Positions 9,460-18,508 of a stretch of DNA of 64,000 nucleotides are shown here, piece by piece; the first letter of the stretch is position 1; every line of letters starts with the position of its first letter. Origin of the DNA: Alphaproteobacteria bacterium (GTDB taxonomy: Bacteria > Pseudomonadota > Alphaproteobacteria > Rhodobacterales > Rhodobacteraceae); NCBI GenBank assembly GCA_030429495.1, contig JAUIFH010000004.1, positions 186,001 to 250,000 on the forward strand. The letters run 5' to 3'. A program made the translations under genes and the position numbers. Under the pieces are notes generated by a model, which saw only the letters and a list, made by a program, of their open reading frames with translations, did not search any database and was not told the origin of the DNA.

Positions 9460-10262
9460 GTTGCTGGGACACAATCGCGGACTACGGACTTCGCAGCCTC
9501 GGCTATGGCGAGCGCCTGCTGCCGCGGTCGGACTTCACGCTCTGCCAGCAGTTCACGCTGATCGGTTCCGGCATGATCTGGAACATCTATTTCGGCACGC
9601 TGGCGCTCGTCTCCGGTTTTATCCTGGCGACAGCCGTGGCGATGGCGAAGGCGGCACACAACCCGTGGCTCAGGAAGCCGGCTGAATGGTTCGTCTTTGT
9701 CTTCCGCGGATCGCCGCTCTTCATCCAGTTCTTCTTCGCCTACTTCCTGTTTCTCAGCCTGAAATCCTCTTACCCGGTGCTCGCGCCGCTGACGGCGGCC
9801 GCGCTTGGCGCTCTGATCGTCCTGTTCCTCAACACCGCCGCCTATTCGGCCGAGATTTTCTTCGGGGCGCTGCAATCCATCCCGAAGGGAGACGTCGAGG
9901 CCGCGGACGCCTACGGCATGGCGGGCTGGTCGCGCTTTCGCCGGGTAATCTGGCCAACGATGCTGCGCCTTGGCTGGCCGGCCTATACGAACGAGGCGAT
10001 CTTTCTCTTCCACGCGACGACGCTGGTTTTCTTCTCGGGGTTCCCGACGACGAAGCAGCAGGGCGACGCGCTCTATTACGCGAACTACTTCGCGGACAAG
10101 ACGTTCAACCCGTTCATCCCCTACCCGATCCTTGCGGGCTATTTCATCCTGCTTACGCTAGTCATCATCACGATCTTCGGCCGGGTGAACGCCCACCTGA
10201 ACCGCCACCTGCCTCAGGCAGGGCGCAGCAGAATTCGCTTGCGTCCGCAGTTGATCCGGTAG
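9456..10262 (+). CDS. Amino acid ABC transporter permease (second subunit)
   Basis: 269 aa from ATG at 9456 (4-nt overlap); EAA-loop DVEAADAYGMAGWSRFRRVIWPTMLRLGWPAYTNE. Confidence 0.92.
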   Translation: MSCWDTIADYGLRSLGYGERLLPRSDFTLCQQFTLIGSGMIWNIYFGTLALVSGFILATAVAMAKAAHNPWLRKPAEWFVFVFRGSPLFIQFFFAYFLFLSLKSSYPVLAPLTAAALGALIVLFLNTAAYSAEIFFGALQSIPKGDVEAADAYGMAGWSRFRRVIWPTMLRLGWPAYTNEAIFLFHATTLVFFSGFPTTKQQGDALYYANYFADKTFNPFIPYPILAGYFILLTLVIITIFGRVNAHLNRHLPQAGRSRIRLRPQLIR

Positions 10263-10270
10263 TATCTATG

Positions 10271-10358
10271 ATTTGATCAAATTATGAAGACGAGAGTCGC
10301 TCTTGTTTTCTGGCGCTTGGTAGCGAACGATACCACCATAGCCTAATTTGATCATAAA
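10271..10358. promoter_or_regulatory. Paired TTTGATCA-type palindromic sites (candidate operator)
   Basis: ATTTGATCAAAT at 10271-10282 (perfect palindrome) and TAATTTGATCATAAA at 10344-10358, upstream of the glutamine-synthetase-like operon. Confidence 0.4.
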
Positions 10359-10459
10359 CAGCTAAGGCCCAAGGGCATGGGCCGATGCTGCCGGGCGGAC
10401 TGAAACGTCCCGACCAAGGCGGTTTCGGAACTCAAGCTCGGACCCGTTCAGGTGAGACG

Positions 10460-11797
10460 ATGAAGAACTGGCTCAGAAAACACCCAGAGGTGCGCACGAT
10501 CCGTGTGGCCGCCGCCGATCTCAACGGCCAGCCGCGCGGCAAGCGCGTGCCGGTGCGGTTCGCCGATACCGTTGTCGAAAACGGCACCCGCTATCCGATG
10601 TCGGTGCTCAATCTCGACATCTGGGGCGAGGATATCGAAGACAGCCCGCTGGTCTTCGAGTCGGGCGACAAGGATGGCGTCCTCATGCCCACGGAACGCG
10701 GCTTCATGCCGATGCCGTGGCTTGGCAGCCCCTCGGCGCTGCTGCCGATCTGGATGTTCCGCGAAAGCGGCAAACCCTACGAGGGCGATCCGCGCCACGC
10801 TCTGTCGCGCATCGTCAAGCGCTACAAGGCTCTTGGCCTGACGCCGGTCTGCGCGATGGAGCTGGAATTCTTCCTGATCGATGACAGCGGCAAGACGCTT
10901 CAGGTTCCGACCTCACCCCGCTCAGGCAAGCGCCGCAAGGCGGCCGAGATCATGTCGATCCGGGCGCTCGACGCCTTCGACACGTTCTTCACCGACCTCT
11001 ACGACGCCTGCGAAGAGATGGACATCCCGGCCGACACCGCGATTTCCGAATCCGGTCTTGGCCAGTTCGAAATCAACCTGATGCATTGCGACGATGCGCT
11101 TCGCGCTGCCGACGATGCGTGGCTCTTCAAGATGCTCCTGAAGGGCATGGCCCGCCATCACGGCTTCGCCGCCAGCTTCATGGCCAAGCCCTATCCCGAA
11201 TATTCGGGCAACGGGCTGCACACCCATTTCTCGGTCATCGACAAGGACGGCGACAACGTCTTCGACAACGAAGGACCGGAAGGCTCTGAGATGCTGAAAC
11301 ATGCCGTCGCCGGCTGCCTCGCCGCGATGCGCGACTGCACGCTTTTGTTTGCGCCGCATTCCAACAGCTATGACCGGCTTGTCCCCGAATCGCATGCTCC
11401 GAACGCCATTTGCTGGGCCTATGAAAACCGCACCTCGGCACTCCGCATCCCGTCAGGCAACCCCAAGGCGCGGCGGATCGAACACCGCGTCGCGGGCGGC
11501 GACGTCAACCCTTACCTGATGCTCGCCGGGATCCTTGGCGCGGCTTTGATCGGCATCGAGGACAAGATGACCCCGCCCGAACCGATCACCGGCAATGCCT
11601 ATGCGATCGAAGGTCTGCCGCTGCTTTGCGAGACGTGGGAAGAGGCGATCGACACCTTCGAGAACAGCGAGATGGTTGCCCGCATCTTCCCCAAGGAACT
11701 GATCCGCAACCTCGTGATGACCAAGCGTCAGGAACTGCACTACATGGCGGAACTGTCGCCCGAGGAGAAGACCGAGATCTATCTGGACACCGTCTGA
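10460..11797 (+). CDS. Glutamine synthetase family protein (GlnA/PuuA-like), copy 1
   Basis: 446 aa from ATG 10460; ...FMAKPYPEYSGNGLHTHFSV..., ENRTSALRIPSGNPKARRIEHRVAGGDVNPYLMLAGIL. Confidence 0.93.
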   Translation: MKNWLRKHPEVRTIRVAAADLNGQPRGKRVPVRFADTVVENGTRYPMSVLNLDIWGEDIEDSPLVFESGDKDGVLMPTERGFMPMPWLGSPSALLPIWMFRESGKPYEGDPRHALSRIVKRYKALGLTPVCAMELEFFLIDDSGKTLQVPTSPRSGKRRKAAEIMSIRALDAFDTFFTDLYDACEEMDIPADTAISESGLGQFEINLMHCDDALRAADDAWLFKMLLKGMARHHGFAASFMAKPYPEYSGNGLHTHFSVIDKDGDNVFDNEGPEGSEMLKHAVAGCLAAMRDCTLLFAPHSNSYDRLVPESHAPNAICWAYENRTSALRIPSGNPKARRIEHRVAGGDVNPYLMLAGILGAALIGIEDKMTPPEPITGNAYAIEGLPLLCETWEEAIDTFENSEMVARIFPKELIRNLVMTKRQELHYMAELSPEEKTEIYLDTV

Positions 11798-11869
11798 GCC
11801 GGCGCGCTTTTTCTTGCGCCGGCGCGCGGGACCACACTACCTTCGATGAAATCTGACCGAGTGACTTTC

Positions 11870-12550
11870 ATGCGTATCGGCATCCTACAGACCGGCCAGG
11901 CCCCCGATGTCCTGAAGGACAAAATGGGCGACTATCCCGACATGTTCGTCCGGCTGCTTGCCGGGCGTGGTCTCGACTTCACCTCCTACCATGTCGAGGG
12001 GATGGAATTCCCCGAAAGCGTTCACGATTGCGACGGCTGGCTCATCACCGGCTCGCGGCATGGCGCTTACGAGGATCACCCTTTCATCAAACCGCTCGAG
12101 GCATTCATCCGGTCGGCCTATGCCGAGAACGTGCCCATGGTCGGCATCTGTTTCGGCCACCAGATCATCGCGCAGGCGATGGGCGGAAAGGTCGAGAAAT
12201 TCGCCGGCGGCTGGGCCGTCGGGCCTCAGGACTATGATTTCGGCGGCGCGCCGGTGAAGCTGAATGCCTGGCATCAGGATCAGGTCGTGGCAAAACCCGA
12301 CACCGCCGAAACGGTTGGCACGAACGCGTTTTGCGAACATGCCGCCCTTCTCTACGGCGACCGGGCCTACACCGTTCAGGCCCATCCCGAATACGGCAAC
12401 GACTTCATCGACGGGTTGATGACGACGCGCGGCAAGGGGCTTGTCCCCGATGCGTTGATGGACTCGGCCCGCGCACGTTTCACCGACAGCAATTCCTCAG
12501 CCGCGGTCGCAGACCGGATCGCGGATTTCTTCAAACAGAACCGCAACTGA
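11870..12550 (+). CDS. Class I glutamine amidotransferase-like protein
   Basis: MRIGILQTGQAPDVL..., nucleophile motif MVGICFGHQIIAQAMGG, QAHPEYGNDF. Alternative start at 11846. Confidence 0.92.
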   Translation: MRIGILQTGQAPDVLKDKMGDYPDMFVRLLAGRGLDFTSYHVEGMEFPESVHDCDGWLITGSRHGAYEDHPFIKPLEAFIRSAYAENVPMVGICFGHQIIAQAMGGKVEKFAGGWAVGPQDYDFGGAPVKLNAWHQDQVVAKPDTAETVGTNAFCEHAALLYGDRAYTVQAHPEYGNDFIDGLMTTRGKGLVPDALMDSARARFTDSNSSAAVADRIADFFKQNRN

Positions 12551-12565
12551 AAGACAGTGTGTCCC

Positions 12566-13924
12566 ATGTCCGACTGGACTCAGAAACTGCCAGAAGCCGC
12601 CCAGGAATACATCGCCGACCGTCGGCTGGATGAGGTCGAATGCCTCGTCTCCGACCTCGCCGGCGTGGCCAAGGGCAAGGCGATGCCAGCCTCGAAATTC
12701 GGCAAGCAGAAGTTCTTCCACCTGCCGAACTCGATTTTCGCCCAGACCATCACCGGCGACTACGCCGACATGCCCGACGAAAGTGAGTTCACCGAACCCG
12801 ACATGGTTCTGGTGCCGGACTTCACAACAGCGACGGCCGTTCCGTGGACTGCGGACTGGACCCTTCAGGTCATCCACGACGTCCTCGACCAGAAGGGTGA
12901 GCCTGTGCCCCTCGCACCGCGCAACGTGCTCAAGCGCGTGGTCGCCCTCTACGCCGAACAGGGCTGGAAGCCGATCGTCGCGCCGGAGATGGAGTTCTAC
13001 ATCGTCGCCCGCAACATCGACCCGAACCAGCCGGTCATCCCGCCTGTCGGGCGGTCGGGCCGGCGGGTGATGGCGAACCAGGCCTATTCGATGTCCGCCG
13101 TCGACGAATACGGCCGTGTGATCGACGACATCTACGACTTCGCCGAGGCCCAAGGCCTGGAGATCGACGGCATCGTCCAGGAAGGCGGCGCCGGTCAGGT
13201 CGAACTGAACCTCAGCCACGGCGATCCGGTCGTGCTCGCCGACGAGGTCTTTTACTTCAAGCGGCTGATCCGTGAGGCGGCGCTCCGCCACGACAGTTTT
13301 GCCACCTTCATGGCCAAGCCGATCGAGGGCGAGCCAGGCAGCGCGATGCACATCCACCAGTCGGTGGTCGACATCAAGACCGGCAAGAACATCTTTGCCG
13401 ATGCGAAGGGTCAGGAAACCGACGCCTTCATGCATTTCATCGCCGGGATGCAGAACTACCTTCCGGCAGTGGTGGCGCTGATGGCTCCCTACGTGAACTC
13501 CTACCGCCGCTACGTCCCGGACTTCGCCGCCCCCATCAACCTCGAATGGGGCCGCGACAACCGGACGACGGGTCTTCGCGTCCCGATCTCCGAACCCGCC
13601 GCGCGGCGGCTGGAAAACCGGTTGCCGGGAATGGACTGCAACCCCTATCTCGGCATGGTCGCGACCATGGTCTGCGGCTATCTCGGATTGATGGACAAGA
13701 GGATGCCCCGCCCCGAGGCGAAGGGAAATGCCTACATCAACGCCGACGAGATTCCGACAACGCTTGGCGACGCGCTCGACCTCTTCTCCGAATGCCAGCC
13801 GGTGCGCGACGCGCTAGGGGCGGAGTTCTGCGACCTCTACGAAGCGGTAAAGCGCAACGAATACAAAGAGTTCCTTCAGGTCATCAGCCCCTGGGAACGC
13901 GAGCATCTGCTGCTGAACGTATAA
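12566..13924 (+). CDS. Glutamine synthetase family protein (GlnA/PuuA-like), copy 2
   Basis: 453 aa from ATG 12566; FMAKPIEGEPGSAMHIHQSV, DNRTTGLRVPISEPAARRLENRLPGMDCNPYLGMVATM. Confidence 0.93.
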   Translation: MSDWTQKLPEAAQEYIADRRLDEVECLVSDLAGVAKGKAMPASKFGKQKFFHLPNSIFAQTITGDYADMPDESEFTEPDMVLVPDFTTATAVPWTADWTLQVIHDVLDQKGEPVPLAPRNVLKRVVALYAEQGWKPIVAPEMEFYIVARNIDPNQPVIPPVGRSGRRVMANQAYSMSAVDEYGRVIDDIYDFAEAQGLEIDGIVQEGGAGQVELNLSHGDPVVLADEVFYFKRLIREAALRHDSFATFMAKPIEGEPGSAMHIHQSVVDIKTGKNIFADAKGQETDAFMHFIAGMQNYLPAVVALMAPYVNSYRRYVPDFAAPINLEWGRDNRTTGLRVPISEPAARRLENRLPGMDCNPYLGMVATMVCGYLGLMDKRMPRPEAKGNAYINADEIPTTLGDALDLFSECQPVRDALGAEFCDLYEAVKRNEYKEFLQVISPWEREHLLLNV

Positions 13925-13947
13925 GTCACTGTCACAAACAATTCACG

Positions 13948-13965
13948 GGCCGCCTGCAGGCGGCC
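13948..13965 (+). terminator. Palindromic hairpin after the second glutamine-synthetase-like gene
   Basis: GGCCGCCTGCAGGCGGCC perfect 18-bp palindrome, followed a few nt later by CTTTT. Confidence 0.5.
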
Positions 13966-14029
13966 TGTGGCCTTTTGCGCGGGCATAAGATAAAGAAATC
14001 TGAAATATAAGATTTCAAAAAGGTGAACC

Positions 14030-15232
14030 ATGTCCGTAGCCACGCTGGCGCTTCACCCGAGGCAGGCCCCCGACGTCTATCAGGCAGAACCGATCCCCGA
14101 CGCCGCGCGCGCCGAAATCGACCGCCTGCTCTCCTCTGGCGATCTGTTCCGCTACACCGCCCCCGAAGGCGCCCCCGTCGCGCTGCTTGAGGCCGAATTC
14201 GCCGAGTTCATGGGTTGCCGCTACGCGCTTGCGGTATCGTCCTGCTCGGCCGCGCTCTTCCTCGCGCTCAAGGCGCTGGACCTTCCCCGCGGCGCGCGCG
14301 TTCTGATCCCCGCCTTCACCTTCGCCGCCGTTCCCTCCGCCGTCGTCCATGCAGACTGCACGCCGGTCCTGGTAGAGGTCGGCGACAACTTCCGCATCGA
14401 CCTCGACGACTTCCACGCCAAGCTCGACGACGCGGACGCGGTTCTTATCAGCCATATGCGCGGCCATACCTCGGACATGGATGCGATCATGGCCGAGTGC
14501 GACGCGCGCGGCCTGCCCGTGGTCGAGGACGCGGCCCACTCGCTCGGCACGCTGTGGAACGGACGCAAGATCGGCACGATCGGAAAGATCGGCTGCTTCT
14601 CGTTCCAGTCCTACAAGCTGGTCAATGCCGGCGAAGGCGGAATGTTCGTCACGGATGATCCCGAACTGGCGGCCCGCGCCATAATCATGTCGGGCGCTTA
14701 TGAACATAACTGGAAGAAGCACCCGGGCCTACAGAACAGCTTCCATCACTGGCAGAACAAGCTGCCGCTCTACAATGTCCGGATGCAGAACCTGTCGGCG
14801 GCGGTCATCCGCCCGCAGATACCCGCCATCGACGGGCGCGTGGCGGCCGGGCGGGGCAACCACGACTACGTCGCCGAGAGGCTGAACCGCTCGCCTTGGA
14901 TGGTGGTGCCGCCGGCGCTGCCGAAGGAGGAACGCGCGCCGGACTCACTCCAGTTCAACCTTTCCGGCTTCGCGACCGACGACGAGGCGCGGGCCTTCCA
15001 GGCCGCCGCCGCCCGGCGCGGCGTGTCGGTTCAGGTCTTCGGGCTGTCCAAGGACAATGCCCGCGCCTTCTGGAATTGGCAGTTCCTGGGCGACCTACCG
15101 GAGCTGCCGAAGACGCGTGCGATGCTGATGCGGGCTTGTGACGTGCGCCTGCCCGCCCGCCTTACGCGCGAGGATCTCGACGTGATCGTCAACGCGCTGA
15201 CCGAGGCGGCACGCGAGGTCAAGGCGGCCTGA
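14030..15232 (+). CDS. DegT/DnrJ/EryC1/StrS-family PLP aminotransferase
   Basis: 400 aa; VLIPAFTFAAVPSAVVHADCTPVLVEV, PVVEDAAHSLGTLWNGRKIGTIGKIGCFSFQSYKLVNAGEGG (PLP lysine). Confidence 0.9.
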   Translation: MSVATLALHPRQAPDVYQAEPIPDAARAEIDRLLSSGDLFRYTAPEGAPVALLEAEFAEFMGCRYALAVSSCSAALFLALKALDLPRGARVLIPAFTFAAVPSAVVHADCTPVLVEVGDNFRIDLDDFHAKLDDADAVLISHMRGHTSDMDAIMAECDARGLPVVEDAAHSLGTLWNGRKIGTIGKIGCFSFQSYKLVNAGEGGMFVTDDPELAARAIIMSGAYEHNWKKHPGLQNSFHHWQNKLPLYNVRMQNLSAAVIRPQIPAIDGRVAAGRGNHDYVAERLNRSPWMVVPPALPKEERAPDSLQFNLSGFATDDEARAFQAAAARRGVSVQVFGLSKDNARAFWNWQFLGDLPELPKTRAMLMRACDVRLPARLTREDLDVIVNALTEAAREVKAA

Positions 15233-15282
15233 TCAAGCGGTTCGGCTTTCGCTTGAGGCAGCGCAAAGCCAGGAAGCCACAT

Positions 15283-15309
15283 CCCGGCCGGGGTCAGGCC
15301 CCGGTCGGG
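15283..15309. terminator. Convergent-region hairpin
   Basis: CCCGGCCGGGGTCAGGCCCCGGTCGGG imperfect inverted repeat between a plus-strand gene end and the phaR stop. Confidence 0.45.
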
Positions 15310-15310
15310 A

Positions 15311-15892
15311 TCACAGCTTGGAAAGCTTGTCCTGAAGGTCGGCGAGCTGCTTCTTGATCGCGGCGAGATCTTCGCCGCTTTCCGCCTTCGCCCTGCCCTT
15401 CGGCGCCGCCTCGGGTTCGTCGTCATCCTCGGGCACCGGCCCAGAAGAACCGGCGAAACCGCCCATGATCGACCGCAAAAACGCCTGCTGCTGACGCTGA
15501 AGCGCGTCGAAGCCAGGCATCGACGACATCGGGTTCGGGAAGGTCGAGAGGTTTTCCAACATCTTCGACTGGCCCTCGCGCAGCATTTCGAAGGACGCGG
15601 CAAGGAATTGCGGCACGACGCTCTGGGCGCTTGTCGTGTAGCTCCGCACAAGGTCGGTCAGAACGTCGATCGGCAGCACGCTTTCGCCGCGGCTCTCATG
15701 CTCCGCGATGATCTGCAGCAGGTATTGCCGCGTCAGGTCGTCACCCGACTTCAGATCCACGATCTGAACCTCGCGCCCGTCGCGTATGAAGGCCGCGATA
15801 TCCTCAAGCGTCACGTAGTCACTGGTCTCGGTGTTGTACAGCCGGCGGCTGGCGTAACGCTTGATCAACAGCGGCTTGGCGTCGTCGGCCAT
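15311..15892 (-). CDS. phaR: Polyhydroxyalkanoate synthesis repressor PhaR
   Basis: 193 aa; LLIKRYASRRLYNTETSDYVTLEDIAAFIRDGREVQIVDLKSGDDLTRQYLLQII is the PHB/PHA accumulation regulator DNA-binding domain. Confidence 0.95.
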   Translation of the reverse strand: MADDAKPLLIKRYASRRLYNTETSDYVTLEDIAAFIRDGREVQIVDLKSGDDLTRQYLLQIIAEHESRGESVLPIDVLTDLVRSYTTSAQSVVPQFLAASFEMLREGQSKMLENLSTFPNPMSSMPGFDALQRQQQAFLRSIMGGFAGSSGPVPEDDDEPEAAPKGRAKAESGEDLAAIKKQLADLQDKLSKL

Positions 15893-15968
15893 CGCCTATC
15901 CTCCCCAGGATTTTTTTGGCATCGCAGCGATGATTAAGCCGCGCGGCAGAAAACACAACAAAAAGAAC

Positions 15969-16002
15969 GAAAAAAGAAAAAGGCGGGCACCAGGTGCCCG
16001 CC
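15969..16002 (-). terminator. Rho-independent terminator of phaP
   Basis: Read on minus: GGCGGGCACCTGGTGCCCGCC followed by TTTTTCTTTTTTCG. Confidence 0.88.
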
Positions 16003-16045
16003 AGTCCGGTCTCTCCGACAGGGAGGAGTTTCGGAGACCGTATTC

Positions 16046-16495
16046 TTACTTCACCGCAGCGGCGGCTTTTTTCGCAGCCGTGGTGACTTCCGCCTGGGCT
16101 TTCTTGACCGCAGCGGTCGCGTCTTCGGAGAAGTCCTTGCCAGCAGCAAGCATCAGCTCGACGGTTTCCATCTGGGCCTTCTTCGCAACTTCGGCGAAGG
16201 CGGCGAGATTTTCAGCGGCCATTTCGGCAGCGGCCGAAGCGAAGTCCGAAACGGCTTTCGAGTAGTCGGCCGGCTCGTCCTTGACTTTGGTCAGCGCGCC
16301 AACCTTGGAAAGCGTGTCTTTCGTCCACTTGGCCGAAATCTCGTTCGACTTCTCAGCGGCTTCGAGGGCAACCTTCGCAACCTTCTCGCCGAAAGCGGCC
16401 GAGGTCTTGAACGTGTCCTGGAACGCTTTCGCGTCGACCGGGAAGTTGGCGGCCATGTCCTGCATAACTTTGGTGAAGTCCTGGGTCTTCTGCAT
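16046..16495 (-). CDS. phaP: Phasin family protein
   Basis: MQKTQDFTKVMQDMAANFPVDAKAFQDTFKTSAAFGEKVAKVALEAAEKSNEISAKWTKDTL...; Ala/Lys-rich amphipathic phasin; sits between phaR and phaC. Confidence 0.93.
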   Translation of the reverse strand: MQKTQDFTKVMQDMAANFPVDAKAFQDTFKTSAAFGEKVAKVALEAAEKSNEISAKWTKDTLSKVGALTKVKDEPADYSKAVSDFASAAAEMAAENLAAFAEVAKKAQMETVELMLAAGKDFSEDATAAVKKAQAEVTTAAKKAAAAVK

Positions 16496-16551
16496 CTGTC
16501 TATCTCCTGGCATGGGCTTACTGCCCTATCTGCGTCTGCAAACAAGATAGT

Positions 16552-16594
16552 TTCTGCAGCGCAGCATTTCAAGGTTTTTTGCTGCACCGCAGAA
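16552..16594. promoter_or_regulatory. Two TGCTGC..GCAG inverted-repeat sites upstream of phaP (candidate PhaR boxes)
   Basis: TTCTGCAGCGCAGCA at 16552-16566 and TGCTGCACCGCAGAA at 16580-16594; one is nearly the reverse complement of the other. Confidence 0.6.
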
Positions 16595-16615
16595 AAAAGT
16601 TTTCTTCCTGCGAGA

Positions 16616-18409
16616 TCAGATGCTTGGGACTTCCGTCACGTAAGTTCCGGGTGCCGGAGCAAGGATCGGATGCTGCGAATCACCGGGCTCTCGCGCCGCA
16701 ACCATCTTGCCGGACCGGCCTTTCAGCCAAGCCTCCCAGCGCGGCCACCAGCTGCCCTTGTGGAACTCGGCCGACTTCAGCCAGGCGTCGGCCTCGTCCA
16801 TTTCACCATCGTTCGTGTAGTGCCCGTACTTGTCCTTTGTCGGAGGATTGATGATCCCGGCGATGTGGCCGGATTCAGATACGACGAATGTCTTTTCCTT
16901 CGAGCCGAACTGCCGGATCCCACTGAACGACCCTTTCCAGGGCGCGATGTGGTCAGCCTCGCAGGCAACCGCGAAAAGCGGGATCTTCACGTCCTTCAGG
17001 CCGATCGTCTCGCCGCAGATTTCGATCCGGCCGTCGGCAAGCCGGTTGTCCTGACAGATCCAGCGCAGATACTCGACCGCCATGCGGGCCGGCAGGTTCG
17101 TTCCGTCACCATTCCAGAACAGGAGGTCGAAGGCCGGCGGCGCCTCGCCCATCATGTAGTTGCGGATCGCCGGTGCATAAACGAGGTCGTTCGACCGCAG
17201 GAACGAGAAGGTCCGCGCCATGAAATACTTGTCAAGATAGCCGTCCTTCTTCACCTGCGCCTCGATCCCGTCGATGAAATCGTCGTCGAGGAAGACCGAC
17301 ACCTCACCCGGATCGGAGAAATCGGTGAGCGTGGTGAAATACGTGGCCGAGTTCACGGACTTGTCGCCGCGTTTGGACAGCACCGCCTGCGTGAGGGTCA
17401 GCGTTGTGCCCGCGATACAGTAGCCAACCGCGTTGACCTTCTTCTCGCCGGTGATGCGCTTGGCTTGCTCGATGGCCGCGATGAACCCTTCCTCGACATA
17501 CTGGTCGAGCCCGACATCCGAATAGCTCTTGTCCGGGTTCTTCCAGCTCACCACGAACAGCGTGTAGCCCTGATCGACGATATACTTGATAAGACTGTTC
17601 GTGGGCTTCAGGTCCATGATGTAGAACTTGTTGATCCAGGGCGGGAAGATCACCACCGGCGTCGCGTGAACCTTCTCGGTCGTCGGCGCGTACTGGATGA
17701 GTTCGATCATGCGGTTGCGGAAGACCACCGCCCCCGGCGTCGCCCCGACGTTCTCGCCAAGCTGGAAAGCGTCGGGATCGGCCAGCCGGACCAGCAGGTC
17801 GCCGCGGTTTTCCTCGATATCGCGCACGAGGTTCTCAAGCCCTTTGACAAGGCTTTCCCCCTCCGTCTCCACGGCGCGCTCAAGCGCGTCGGGATTGGTG
17901 CCAAGGAAATTTGTCGGCGCCATCATGTCCATGAGCTGGCGTGCGAAATGCTCAACGCGCTTGCGCTCGTGCGGCTCGAGGTCGCCGATATTCACCAGCG
18001 CCTGCTCCATCGCCGCCACGTTGCGGAAATACTGCTGCTTCACGAAGTTGAAGTAGGGATGCGTCTTCCAGAGGGGGTTTGAAAACCGCCGGTCGGTCGG
18101 CGTGTCGTCCTCGGGCGCTGAAATCTTGCCCCCTGCCAGCGCGTGCTGGGCATCGAGGTAATGCTTCAGCGTCTTCCCCCAATAGGCAGCCTGCTGTTCG
18201 ATCAGCTTGCCCGGATTGTCCATCGCCTCTTTCCAGTAGGCAGCGACGGCGTTGGCGAAAAGCCCGCCTCCCGGCGCCTCAACAGACGGATTCGGAAGCC
18301 TTTTCTGCGACAGCGCCTGAATCAGCCGCTGCGTCAGTTCCTCTACCCGCGCGAGGTTGGCGGTCAGTTTTTCAAGATTTTCGGGGGGGGTCGCAAGCCC
18401 TGTTGTCAT
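16616..18409 (-). CDS. phaC: Class I poly(R)-hydroxyalkanoate synthase
   Basis: 597 aa; lipase-box-like VNAVGYCIAGTTLT, PPWINKFYIMDLKPTNSLIKYIVDQGYTLFVVSWKNP, SGHIAGIINPP. Confidence 0.97.
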   Translation of the reverse strand: MTTGLATPPENLEKLTANLARVEELTQRLIQALSQKRLPNPSVEAPGGGLFANAVAAYWKEAMDNPGKLIEQQAAYWGKTLKHYLDAQHALAGGKISAPEDDTPTDRRFSNPLWKTHPYFNFVKQQYFRNVAAMEQALVNIGDLEPHERKRVEHFARQLMDMMAPTNFLGTNPDALERAVETEGESLVKGLENLVRDIEENRGDLLVRLADPDAFQLGENVGATPGAVVFRNRMIELIQYAPTTEKVHATPVVIFPPWINKFYIMDLKPTNSLIKYIVDQGYTLFVVSWKNPDKSYSDVGLDQYVEEGFIAAIEQAKRITGEKKVNAVGYCIAGTTLTLTQAVLSKRGDKSVNSATYFTTLTDFSDPGEVSVFLDDDFIDGIEAQVKKDGYLDKYFMARTFSFLRSNDLVYAPAIRNYMMGEAPPAFDLLFWNGDGTNLPARMAVEYLRWICQDNRLADGRIEICGETIGLKDVKIPLFAVACEADHIAPWKGSFSGIRQFGSKEKTFVVSESGHIAGIINPPTKDKYGHYTNDGEMDEADAWLKSAEFHKGSWWPRWEAWLKGRSGKMVAAREPGDSQHPILAPAPGTYVTEVPSI

Positions 18410-18430
18410 CTTTGTCGTTCCTCCCTACTC

Positions 18431-18445
18431 TGTTGCACTGCAGCA
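18431..18445. promoter_or_regulatory. Candidate PhaR box in the phaC-phaZ divergent promoter region
   Basis: TGTTGCA-C-TGCAGCA, 7-1-7 inverted repeat with one mismatch. Confidence 0.55.
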
Positions 18446-18508
18446 TAGCCGATGTTGCGCCCGCGGTAAAATCCGCGAATCGGTACTAGTATCGGCGAAG
18501 GGGATGCC

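Noticed and set aside
16670-18082. 470-aa plus-strand ORF over phaC
   Set aside because: Antisense shadow of phaC.
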